From PALSA-1355 sp035496575 (GTDB lineage Bacteria; Planctomycetota; Planctomycetia; Pirellulales; PALSA-1355): 15,756 nt of DNA. Shown here in pieces: positions 1 through 6,664 of the stretch. Location: positions 1 to 15,756 of the forward strand of contig DATJEN010000172.1 in NCBI GenBank assembly GCA_035496575.1, given 5' to 3'. Each line of letters opens with the position of its first letter. The first letter of the stretch is position 1. The notes beneath the pieces were generated by a model that was not told the DNA's origin, did no database searches, and worked only from the letters and a program-made list of their open reading frames with translations. The position numbers were made by a program, and so were the translations under genes.

Positions 1-2
1 AA

Positions 3-809
3 GTGAAAAACATGAACAGCTTCCGCGCCGTCGAAAAGGCGATGGAATACGAAGCCGTCCGGCACTATGAAGTCTGGCAGGAGACGCACGAAAAGCTGGG
101 CGACGTGCCCAAGCAAACCCGCGGCTGGGACGACGTGGCCAACGTCACCCGCGGCCAGCGCCACAAGGAAGAATCGAGCGACTACCGCTATTTTCCCGAC
201 CCCGATCTGGTGCCGGTGCGCGTCTCGCCCGGGGAAATCGACGACGCCCGCGCCTCGCTGGGCGAGTTGCCCGCCGCGCTGCGCCACCGCCTGGAGACCA
301 CCCACGGCATCAAGCCCTACGACAGCGACGTGCTGGTGAGCGCTGGCCGCGGCCTGGTTGATTATTACGTTGAATTGGCCCAGCTCGTTGGTGACGGCAA
401 GCTGGCCAGCAATTGGGTGCAGCAGGACGTCATGCGCACGCTCAACGAGCAGAAGGTCGAGCCCGAGCGGTTTACGCTGCGGCCCGCGCGGTTGGCCGAG
501 CTGTTGACCGCGATTCAGAAGGGCGAAATCGATACCAGCCGCGCACGCGAAGTTTTCATCGAGATGGTCACCTCGGGCCGCTCGGCGGCCGAGGTCATGA
601 AATCACAAGGCATCGTGCAGGTTGACGAAGGCGCGCTCGTGGCGCTGTGCCAGGAATTGATCGAAGCCAATCCGAAAATCGTGGCCGACATCAAGGCCGG
701 CAAGCAACAAGCGGCCAGCAACCTGATCGGCCAGGCCAAGAAAAAAAACCCCAACGTCAACCCGGGCCGATTTCGTGAGCTGGTTGTCGAGCTCGTGTCC
801 AAAATGTAG
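3..809 (+). CDS. gatB: Asp-tRNA(Asn)/Glu-tRNA(Gln) amidotransferase subunit B, 3' part
   Basis: Subunit B of the GatCAB complex, which binds misacylated Glu-tRNA(Gln) or Asp-tRNA(Asn) and converts the attached acid to the amide in the cytoplasm. The visible part starts inside the cradle domain: the VKNMNSFRAVEKAMEYE block and the YRYFPDPDLVPV block are GatB hallmarks. The last ~150 residues form the helical GatB/YqeY tRNA-binding domain (LLTAIQKGEIDTSRAREVF, then SGRSAAEVM and a C-terminal NPGRFRELV helix). Family members are about 480-500 residues and only 268 are present, so the true start lies upstream of the window; the GTG at position 3 is internal. The reading frame is intact to TAG. 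A 69-bp gap with no obvious terminator separates it from the next gene on the same strand. Identity is near certain. Confidence 0.96.
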   Translation: MKNMNSFRAVEKAMEYEAVRHYEVWQETHEKLGDVPKQTRGWDDVANVTRGQRHKEESSDYRYFPDPDLVPVRVSPGEIDDARASLGELPAALRHRLETTHGIKPYDSDVLVSAGRGLVDYYVELAQLVGDGKLASNWVQQDVMRTLNEQKVEPERFTLRPARLAELLTAIQKGEIDTSRAREVFIEMVTSGRSAAEVMKSQGIVQVDEGALVALCQELIEANPKIVADIKAGKQQAASNLIGQAKKKNPNVNPGRFRELVVELVSKM

Positions 810-878
810 CGCCGCCAAAAAAACGCCCCAGAGGTTCAACCACGTCTGTGTGGCCACTCGGTTTCGTTTCTTGAGCGC

Positions 879-1664
879 ATGACCCGCATCATCACGCTCA
901 CGACTGATTTCGGCACCGGCAGTCCGTACGTCGCGGCCATGAAGGGAGTGATCCTGGCGATCAATCCCGCGGCGGTGCTGGTCGATCTTTCGCACGCCAT
1001 CCCGCACCAGGATATCCGCCAAGGGGCACTAGCGCTGGCCCAGGCGGCCCCCTGGTTTCCGCCGGGCACGATTCACGTGGCGGTGGTCGACCCCGGGGTG
1101 GGCACGTCGCGGAAGATCATCTGCATGGCCGCCGGCGAGCACCTGTTCGTGGCCCCCGATAATGGGCTGTTGAGCCGTTTGGCGCTCGATAAGCGGCCCT
1201 TTACAATCATTTCGGTCACCGAGCGGAAGTTTTGGTTGCCGGAGGTGTCGTCCACTTTTCACGGCCGGGACATCATGGCCCCCGTCGCGGCGCACCTCAG
1301 CTTGGGAGTCGATCCAGCGGAACTGGGTCCCTCGCAGCAGGATTGGCAGCAGCTTGAATGGACGGAGGCGCGCGTGAGCGCAAATAAGATCGAAGGCGCC
1401 GTTGAATCAATCGATTCCTTCGGCAACCTGATCACCAATATCTCCGCCGATGCGCTCGCGCGTGTGCCGCGCGGCGAGCAAGTGGCCATCGTGTGCGACG
1501 AGCACGAGACGCGCGGCATCTTCAACGCCTACGGCGAACAACCCGAGATGACGTTTATCGCTCTGGTTGGTTCGAGCGGCCGGCTCGAGCTGGCCATCGT
1601 GGGCGATAGCGCCGCGATCATGCTCGGCGTCCGCGCGGGCGCACCGGTCACGGTCACCTGGTGA
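879..1664 (+). CDS. SAM hydrolase / SAM hydroxide adenosyltransferase (DUF62 family)
   Basis: A 261-residue protein of the DUF62 family, known to split S-adenosylmethionine with water (hydroxide) to adenosine and methionine; some relatives are chlorinases or fluorinases. Visible hallmarks: N-terminal LTTDFGTGSPYVAAMKG, VDPGVGTSRK with Asp71 and Arg78, VAPDNGLLS, and TFHGRDIMAP with His128, matching the Asp-Arg-His set of the hydrolase branch. The C-terminal beta domain contains IDSFGNLITNI. Length is normal for the family. The ATG at 879 fits the family N-terminus but has only a weak ribosome site. The stop lies 4 bp before the bioA start, so translation is probably coupled. The hydrolase rather than halogenase role is inferred from the His and the genomic setting. 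Confidence 0.9.
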   Translation: MTRIITLTTDFGTGSPYVAAMKGVILAINPAAVLVDLSHAIPHQDIRQGALALAQAAPWFPPGTIHVAVVDPGVGTSRKIICMAAGEHLFVAPDNGLLSRLALDKRPFTIISVTERKFWLPEVSSTFHGRDIMAPVAAHLSLGVDPAELGPSQQDWQQLEWTEARVSANKIEGAVESIDSFGNLITNISADALARVPRGEQVAIVCDEHETRGIFNAYGEQPEMTFIALVGSSGRLELAIVGDSAAIMLGVRAGAPVTVTW

Positions 1665-1668
1665 CGTC

Positions 1669-3084
1669 ATGCTTCAGCCGGCCCGTCAAACGCAACCCGC
1701 TGACGCCCAGCCGCCGTCTGCCGATCCCACTTCCGCCGAGCCCACCCGCGCCCAGCTCGAGCACTGGGACCGCGAAATCGTGTGGCACGCGTTCACCCAG
1801 ATGGCCGAATACGAGCCTTTGATTCTGGCGCGCGGCGAGGGCACGAAGCTGTGGGACATCGACGGCAACGAGTACCTGGACGGCGTCAGCAGCGTGTGGT
1901 GCAACGTGCATGGGCATCGGCATCCGAAGCTCGACGCCGCCATTCGCGCCCAGTTGGACCAGGTCGCGCACGTCACGTCGCTGGGCTCGTCTAACCCCAC
2001 CACGATCCGATTGGCGAAGCGGCTGGTTGATCTTGCGCCCGCGGGGCTCGACCGGGTGTTCTTTTCCGATAACGGCGCGACGGCGGTCGAGGTGGCGCTC
2101 AAGATGGCGCTGCAGTATTGGCGGCAGCGAGAAAACCCAAAGCCCAATAAGACGACCTACCTGGCGTTTGGCAATGCCTATCACGGCGACACGCTGGGCA
2201 GCGTGAGCGTCGGCGGCGTGGAGCGATTCCACGCCATGTTCCAGCCGCTGTTGTTCCCCGTGTTGCGCGCACCGGCGCCCGACACCTATCGACTGCCCGC
2301 GGGTGTAAGCCAGCAGCAAGCCTGCGAGTATTACCTGGCGCAAGTGGAAAAGATCCTGACTCGCGAGCACGAGCGCATCGCGGCCATCGTTGTCGAGCCA
2401 CTGGTGCAGGCGGCGGCCGGAATGCTGATGCACCCGGCGGGGTTCTTGCGCGGGCTATCGGGACTGGCCCGGCGGTTCGATGTGCTCTTGATCGCCGACG
2501 AGGTGGCGGTGGGGTTTGGCCGCACCGGAACGATGTTCGCCTGCGAACAAGAAGGAGTCTCGCCCGATTTTCTGTGCCTCGCCAAGGGTCTGACCGGCGG
2601 TTACATGCCGATGGCCGCCACGCTCACCACCAGCGAAGTCTGGCGGGCTTTTTTGGGCGGCTATGAGGAGTCCAAAACGTTTTATCATGGGCATACGTAC
2701 GGCGGAAATCCGCTGGGCGCCGCCGTCGCACTGGCCACGCTGGACGTGTTCGACGAAGAGCAGACTCTCGCCGAGCTGCCGCCCAAAATCGCGCGCATGC
2801 GAGAACATTTGGATCGCATTGGCGAGCACCCGCAGGTCGGCGACACGCGTCAGCGTGGGCTGATCGGAGCCGTCGAACTGGTGCGCGACCGGGCGACGAA
2901 AGAACCCTATCCTTGGGGCGAGAAGCGTGGCATGGCCGCCTGCGATGCGGCGCGCAAGCGCGGGGTGCTATTGCGGCCGCTGGGCAACGTGCTGGTCGCC
3001 ATGCCGCCGTTGTCGGTCTCGCTGAGCGAGCTGGACCAAATCATGCTCGCGCTCGAGGCAGGCGTGATCGAAGCGACCGAATGA
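1669..3084 (+). CDS. bioA: Adenosylmethionine--8-amino-7-oxononanoate aminotransferase
   Basis: PLP-dependent class III aminotransferase of biotin synthesis: it moves the amino group of SAM to 7-keto-8-aminopelargonate, giving 7,8-diaminopelargonate. Seen here: IVWHAFTQMAEYEPL near residue 40 (BioA-type substrate pocket), AYHGDTLG with Tyr171, IADEVAVGFGRTG with the PLP-nitrogen Asp277, and AKGLTGGYMPMAATLTT with Schiff-base Lys306, followed by the YHGHTYGGNPLGAA block. ATG 1669 is preferred over upstream in-frame starts that lie inside the preceding gene; it gives 471 residues. The first ~30 residues are Pro/Ala/Gln-rich, an extension beyond the usual BioA N-terminus. GGTGA at 1660-1664, which includes the stop of the upstream gene, can serve as its ribosome site. 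The next gene on this strand is 650 bp away. No other bio gene is visible. Confidence 0.95.
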   Translation: MLQPARQTQPADAQPPSADPTSAEPTRAQLEHWDREIVWHAFTQMAEYEPLILARGEGTKLWDIDGNEYLDGVSSVWCNVHGHRHPKLDAAIRAQLDQVAHVTSLGSSNPTTIRLAKRLVDLAPAGLDRVFFSDNGATAVEVALKMALQYWRQRENPKPNKTTYLAFGNAYHGDTLGSVSVGGVERFHAMFQPLLFPVLRAPAPDTYRLPAGVSQQQACEYYLAQVEKILTREHERIAAIVVEPLVQAAAGMLMHPAGFLRGLSGLARRFDVLLIADEVAVGFGRTGTMFACEQEGVSPDFLCLAKGLTGGYMPMAATLTTSEVWRAFLGGYEESKTFYHGHTYGGNPLGAAVALATLDVFDEEQTLAELPPKIARMREHLDRIGEHPQVGDTRQRGLIGAVELVRDRATKEPYPWGEKRGMAACDAARKRGVLLRPLGNVLVAMPPLSVSLSELDQIMLALEAGVIEATE

Positions 3085-3089
3085 AACAA

Positions 3090-3339
3090 TAGCTTCACTG
3101 GGGCTAAAATCGTCGACACGACTCCCCGGAGCGATTTGGTCTTGGCTAAGAGCCCCGGCTGAGTCACGCCCAGAAAACGACCAACGGCGGAAGACCCGGC
3201 TGCGGTACTGGTGGCTCTCGCCTTCCAGGACACTTAGCACGTACTCGCGGCTGAGCAGCCGCCCGAAGGGGAGGCCAGAGTCATTGGCAAACTTGTCTCG
3301 AACAGCGCGGAAGCCTGTGCGGGGGATAGCACGTCGCCT
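3090..3339 (-). pseudogene. Decayed fragment of an IS4-like transposase N-terminus
   Basis: Minus-strand reading from 3339 downward is open and contains FRAVRDKFANDSGLPFGRLL, then an SREYVLSVLEGES...YRSRVF block. This resembles the N-terminal region common in IS4-family transposases (a D.F....GLPF..LLS..... EG..YR.RVF.PLVTLWAFLSQVLS..SCR order). Just after RVF a one-base shift gives PLVVFWA, the expected continuation, and a further frame change gives LSQ. A stop (TGA) at 3340-3342 precedes the block with no start codon in a sensible place, and the catalytic DDE region is absent because the fragment runs into the end of bioA. The resemblance is from memory of family patterns, so it is moderately supported. 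It implies an old insertion after bioA, since erased. Confidence 0.45.
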
Positions 3340-3367
3340 TCACTGGCTTGGGCGGGCGTGATAGAAT
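3339..3367 (+). promoter_or_regulatory. Candidate sigma70-type promoter TTCACT-N17-TAGAAT
   Basis: A -35-like TTCACT (3339-3344) and a -10-like TAGAAT (3362-3367) are 17 bp apart. The predicted start, about 3374, is immediately before the hairpin at 3375-3403. It may feed the gene at 3734 through an attenuator or make only a very short RNA. The match is moderate and made by eye. Confidence 0.35.
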
Positions 3368-3374
3368 GACGTGG

Positions 3375-3410
3375 CCCCGCAGCCGTTACCAGCGACTGCG
3401 GGGCGTTTTT
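3375..3410 (+). terminator. Intrinsic terminator
   Basis: A perfect 8-bp GC-rich stem, CCCCGCAG (3375-3382) with CTGCGGGG (3396-3403), has a 13-nt loop and is followed after CG by five T residues (3406-3410). It points along the plus strand and lies about 290 bp after bioA, so it could end bioA transcription or act on the candidate promoter just before it. Confidence 0.65.
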
Positions 3411-3509
3411 CGAGGTCGAGTTGTTAAAGAAAACAGGTCGCCTCGCCTACTTGCGGGTCCAGTTACCAGCCGGTGCCCCGCGTTCGACTCGCCCCTCCGG
3501 GCTTCTTCA

Positions 3510-3542
3510 CCTCACCCCTACGGCAACCACCTCGGGGTGAGG
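3510..3542. repeat. 9-bp inverted repeat
   Basis: CCTCACCCC (3510-3518) and GGGGTGAGG (3534-3542) are perfect complements separated by 15 nt. No clear T-run follows on either strand, so it is a weak terminator at best; it could be an intergenic palindrome or a leader hairpin. Its function cannot be read from sequence. Confidence 0.4.
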
Positions 3543-3663
3543 CTCTATTATGTTGTCATGCGTCCTCCTTGTGCGGCTGATTATACCCACTTTTTCCTCG
3601 GATGCAACGACCAGATCGCCATTTGTCGTCAAAAAATAGCTTAATGGTCGCCAGATATAGAGC

Positions 3664-3691
3664 TTGAATTATGGCGATTTATCGCTAAGAT
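3664..3691 (+). promoter_or_regulatory. Candidate promoter with operator-like palindrome in spacer
   Basis: TTGAAT (3664-3669) and TAAGAT (3686-3691) are 16 bp apart and sit 43 bp before the ATG at 3734, in an AT-richer stretch. The spacer carries GCGAT-TT-ATCGC (3674-3685), a 5-bp inverted repeat where a repressor could compete with polymerase. Similar partial words (TGGTCGCCA, ATCGCCAT, AGCGATC) lie within 70 bp on both sides. Confidence 0.45.
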
Positions 3692-3733
3692 TAAGCGATC
3701 CAGGAAGCCAACAAAACCACAGGAGGTTGCCCT

Positions 3734-4693
3734 ATGGCTACCGCAGAAGACAAGGCCACGCAGGCCCATCATCGCAGCCCTAACTATCCCTTCGTCGACC
3801 TTCCTGCGGCCATCGAAAAGGTCCGGGTGCTTTATCGTGCAGTCGGCAGGCATGCCGTGGGCACCGATGTGCTGATTCAAAAGATGGGTTACACGCCCAA
3901 AAGCAGCAGCGGAAAGAAGGTGCTCGGCGCACTGCGGGCATTCGGGCTTGTAGATGACACGCGGGTAGGTCGTGACCAATTACTTAAGCTGTCTGATCGG
4001 GCGTTGGACATCGTTGCTGACTACCGCGAAGGAGACGCCGAATGGAATGCCGCAATACGCGCTGCGGCGCGCAGCCCAAAAATTCATGCTGCGGTACTCG
4101 GCAGGTATAGCGGTTCCCTCCCGCCAGATGACGAGCTCAGGCGCTATCTCGTTCGCGTATACGATCCACCGTTCACCGACGCAGGCGCAGGCGATTTCAT
4201 AGCTGAAATCCGCTCGACCTTGGCGTATGCGGAGCGGACTGGCCCCGAGGTGGACACTTCCGAAAATGGGATCGACCCCGAACCCTCCCAACGGGAAGTG
4301 CGGGTTGGGTCATTTGTCCAATGGACCTCTCAAGGTGTGGACCGATTTCCGAAGCCGCTGCCAGTGGTAGGGGTAGACGGAGACTGGGCCTTCCTGGAGG
4401 GCAGCCCAACGGGGGTTCCCATGAGCGAGCTTGCTGTTGTCGATGTTCCCAACCCAGAAACGAACCTGAATCCGCCCACCAATCCCTTCTACAGGCCTAT
4501 CGGTGATGAAGAGCCGAAGGCTGGCGCAGCATTGGAACGCATGACTTTGGACGAGGGCCCAGTCAAACTTGAATGGCCCAGCGAATTGTCCCCAGAAAGC
4601 GTGGCGGAATTTGAGTACTGGCTAGCCGGGCTCGTCAAGCGGGCCAAACGCAAGGCTGGAATTGATCCCCAAAAAAAGACGGGTGACAAGTAG
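3734..4693 (+). CDS. Uncharacterised 319-aa protein with winged-helix-like N-terminus
   Basis: Not assignable to a named family. The start is well supported: AGGAGGT at 3721-3727 lies 6 bp before the ATG. Residues ~15-95 (PNYPFVDLPAAIEKVRVLY, then VLGALRAFGLVD and LKLSDRALDI) have the helix and strand pattern of a winged-helix-like domain, followed by an LPPDDELRRYLV helix (~129-140). Residues ~190-236 (VGSFVQWTSQGVDRF, WAFLEGSPTGVPM) look like a small beta-barrel module. The C-terminus has VKLEWPSELSPESVAEFEYW (~277-296), a WP..LS..S...E.W motif seen in other uncharacterised bacterial proteins. There are no membrane segments. It has its own promoter and stands 5' of two orphan genes. Its codon and base use look less GC-rich than flanking housekeeping genes, consistent with transfer. 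A DNA-binding or regulatory role is possible but unproved. Confidence 0.8.
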   Translation: MATAEDKATQAHHRSPNYPFVDLPAAIEKVRVLYRAVGRHAVGTDVLIQKMGYTPKSSSGKKVLGALRAFGLVDDTRVGRDQLLKLSDRALDIVADYREGDAEWNAAIRAAARSPKIHAAVLGRYSGSLPPDDELRRYLVRVYDPPFTDAGAGDFIAEIRSTLAYAERTGPEVDTSENGIDPEPSQREVRVGSFVQWTSQGVDRFPKPLPVVGVDGDWAFLEGSPTGVPMSELAVVDVPNPETNLNPPTNPFYRPIGDEEPKAGAALERMTLDEGPVKLEWPSELSPESVAEFEYWLAGLVKRAKRKAGIDPQKKTGDK

Positions 4694-4739
4694 CCCGGGT
4701 CAGGCGACTTTTTTTACGCGCCTTCCGAGGACACCTGCG

Positions 4740-4934
4740 ATGGAAAAAGTGACGTGCGATAAGTGCAAAAGCGAATACGAAATCGTCGAGTCCGTTCGGC
4801 TTCCAGCCAGGTCTAGCGACACGATTGAATGCGAAGTCTGCGGCAACACAATCTACTCATACAACGACACCCAGCAGTACAACGGAAAGCTGATCAAGCG
4901 CGCATCGTGGCCACCGAAAAGAGCCCCAAATTAG
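4740..4934 (+). CDS. Small zinc-ribbon protein
   Basis: A 64-residue protein with two CxxC knuckles, C6-x-x-C9 and C31-x-x-C34, spaced like an MJ0042-type zinc ribbon: VTCDKCKSEYEI, then TIECEVCGNTIYSY. The ATG at 4740 is chosen because GAGG sits at 4727-4730 and the first zinc knuckle begins five residues later; an upstream in-frame ATG at 4662 would overlap the preceding gene and add an unrelated leader. The tail is basic (KLIKRASWPPKRAPN). It lies 46 bp after the 319-aa gene and may be cotranscribed with it. Such ribbons bind metal and often nucleic acid or protein partners; the specific role is unknown. Confidence 0.65.
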   Translation: MEKVTCDKCKSEYEIVESVRLPARSSDTIECEVCGNTIYSYNDTQQYNGKLIKRASWPPKRAPN

Positions 4935-5026
4935 GACATTGCCCAACTTCGGAGCCCGCTTCTTCATGCCTCTCGGCTGCTACAATGCGCGGAAGATAAC
5001 CATCCAATTGCAGAAAGGAATCGTCT

Positions 5027-5470
5027 ATGGTCCCCAAAAAACAAGTCCGCATCGAATTCGGCTCTCCCGCGATGCTGCGCGCGTGGGTCGATGGATTGGA
5101 AACCTATGATCCCACTCTTCGTGGAAGGAGAATTGACGAAGAGGGTGGCGTAACGGAAGCCTCAATAAACGCCCTGCGTAAAATCGTGAAAGCGATTGGG
5201 CGACAGCCCGACGCGATCATTGTTGGCCCCGAGGGTGGCTGCCTATTTACGTTCGGTGATCATGGCTGCTATTTGGCGACAGGCTTCAACCCAGGCCATG
5301 GCGGCGAGGGCGGGTGGGGCCTGATTGACATTGCCGCGGAATTCGGATTCGGCACAAGAGAAGAATGCCGTGACATCGCCGGGGATTGGTCTCACGGACA
5401 GCAAGGCGTAATGTATGCCAAGACTGCGGACTATGGCGCGGTCTATCAGCGCGAAATGCAGTCCATCTAG
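5027..5470 (+). CDS. Uncharacterised 147-aa protein
   Basis: Family not recognised. A plausible ribosome site (AAAGGA, 5014-5019) precedes the ATG, and TACAAT at 4981-4986 could be a -10 box, but no good -35 is seen. The sequence begins VRIEFGSPAMLRAWVDGLET, has a helical middle (SINALRKIVKAI, ~46-57) and then a Gly/aromatic-rich half (IIVGPEGGCLFTFGDHGCYL, ~64-83; NPGHGGEGGWGLIDI, ~88-102) that looks like beta hairpins. There are no signal peptide, membrane segment or metal-binding pairs. It is the last plus-strand gene before the convergent TolR-like operon, and with the two genes before it forms a short run of orphan genes after a transposase scar. Confidence 0.7.
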   Translation: MVPKKQVRIEFGSPAMLRAWVDGLETYDPTLRGRRIDEEGGVTEASINALRKIVKAIGRQPDAIIVGPEGGCLFTFGDHGCYLATGFNPGHGGEGGWGLIDIAAEFGFGTREECRDIAGDWSHGQQGVMYAKTADYGAVYQREMQSI

Positions 5471-5511
5471 TCGAACTTGCTCTTCCTTATTCTAGCGCCA
5501 TTTACGCTTAG

Positions 5512-5531
5512 TGGCGGCCAACGGGCCGCCA
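5512..5531. terminator. Hairpin between convergent genes
   Basis: A perfect 8-bp stem TGGCGGCC (5512-5519) with GGCCGCCA (5524-5531) and an AACG tetraloop lies between the convergent genes ending at 5470 and 5679. Neither side has a T-run, so it is a factor-dependent or weak terminator at most. The remaining ~200 bp of this gap show nothing else. Confidence 0.35.
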
Positions 5532-5678
5532 GCAGGGCCCTCAACGCCGGTCCTGCACCCCGGCTAGCCTCTCTCCGTTCCAAAACAATAGCCCGCGAAC
5601 TTGACACCAGGGCGGTTATGGGTCCCGCATTCTAGCAGGATCATTACGTGGCGATTTTCACTGGCTGCGCTACGCCGC

Positions 5679-6650
5679 TCACTGAGCCGACGAGCGGCTG
5701 CCTTGCGGCGAGGCGCCGATCGGCATCCCGTGCGGCAGCGGTCGGGCGGCCACGGAATAGCCCAGCGAATAGAGCTCCTTTTTCAAGCGGCGGAACTCCG
5801 CAAAACTGTCGGGATAAGTCCACACGGTGATCGTGTATTGCCGCGGCGACACCATCTCGAGCTTGTTGCGCAAGGCCGACTTGGGGGCAAGCGCCACGTC
5901 GAGGGTTTCGCCCATCTGGCTGCTGGTCGGCAGAAAATCGACGTGCGAGACTTGCATGTAGCTGCCGCCGGGAATGTCGTGCCGCTCGATGGTGTAGCGG
6001 AGTCGAAAACCGCCGATCGGACCCAGCGTGTCGGAAACCTCTCCCTGCTCCTGCAGCTTCGAAGCATACTCGCGCAACGAGCTCCTTAGCCGCTCGACGA
6101 GTGGATCGAAGGGGATGAACGCCAGCCGGCCGCCCAACAATTGAAAGTGCACCTCGCGCTCGTCGACGGTGCGGCTGATGGGGGTTGGAAAACTTTCGAC
6201 GGTGATGGCTTCCGGCACTTTGACTTCCTCGAGCTGCCGCTTCTCGGCCTCTAGCCGCGCGAGCTCGTCTCGCACGAGCGCCAGATCGCGCTTCACGTCA
6301 TATTGCTCCGTTGCAGCCCGGCCGAGCGCCGCGCGTCGCTCGGCCAGGTCATGCTCGACCGCCGCGACCAGCGTGCTCACCTGGGAGCGTTCGGCCATCT
6401 TGGCCTGCAGCTCGGCTTGCACGTGGGCCATCCGTTCGGCGATGCCTTGCACATCCTGCTCCAGGTGTGTGGCCTCGCTTTCGGCGGCCGCGAGCTCGGC
6501 AGAAGCCGGGGCATTGGCGAGTGCCTCCATGGCTTCGTGCGAGCGTTGTCCAGCCACCATCACCAGAATGATGAGGATGCCAATCGAGCTCGTGATCACG
6601 TCCAAAAACGAGTTTGTACTTTCGGAATCGTGTTCAACGTCGCCTGACAT
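5679..6650 (-). CDS. TolR/ExbD-like membrane-anchored coiled-coil protein
   Basis: A 323-residue protein with a short polar N-terminus, one membrane helix at ~15-34 (SFLDVITSSIGILIILVMVA) and a long acidic/Ala-rich coiled coil (~50-148). A globular domain follows (~155-300), containing VHFQLLGGRLAFIPFDP and an YTITVWTYPDSF...LYSLGYSV strand-helix-strand. Asp17 at the start of the helix corresponds in position to the proton-path Asp of TolR/ExbD/MotB segments; this is an analogy, not shown homology. The C-terminal domain would lie in the periplasm. It starts 14 bp after the stop of the larger partner gene, so the two form one operon. No TolQ/ExbB/MotA channel gene is visible in the window. Probable role: stator-like or envelope force-transducing subunit; substrate unknown. 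Confidence 0.75.
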   Translation of the reverse strand: MSGDVEHDSESTNSFLDVITSSIGILIILVMVAGQRSHEAMEALANAPASAELAAAESEATHLEQDVQGIAERMAHVQAELQAKMAERSQVSTLVAAVEHDLAERRAALGRAATEQYDVKRDLALVRDELARLEAEKRQLEEVKVPEAITVESFPTPISRTVDEREVHFQLLGGRLAFIPFDPLVERLRSSLREYASKLQEQGEVSDTLGPIGGFRLRYTIERHDIPGGSYMQVSHVDFLPTSSQMGETLDVALAPKSALRNKLEMVSPRQYTITVWTYPDSFAEFRRLKKELYSLGYSVAARPLPHGMPIGASPQGSRSSAQ

Positions 6651-6664
6651 TCGAAATGTCTCGC

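Larger units (their letters stand above)
3085..3733. other. Non-coding stretch after bioA
   Basis: This stretch has no convincing intact gene. It holds the transposase remnant, a candidate promoter, an intrinsic terminator, an inverted repeat and the promoter of the gene at 3734. Short open frames here have no recognisable protein features or ribosome sites. Confidence 0.6.

Noticed and set aside
3470..3500. GTTCGACTC, resembling a tRNA T-loop or a tRNA-derived attachment site
   Set aside because: The flanking bases do not form a T-stem or acceptor stem and no cloverleaf can be drawn.
5600..5640. TTGACA at 5601-5606 as a plus-strand promoter
   Set aside because: There is no -10 box at a workable distance and it would fire antisense into the TolR-like gene.
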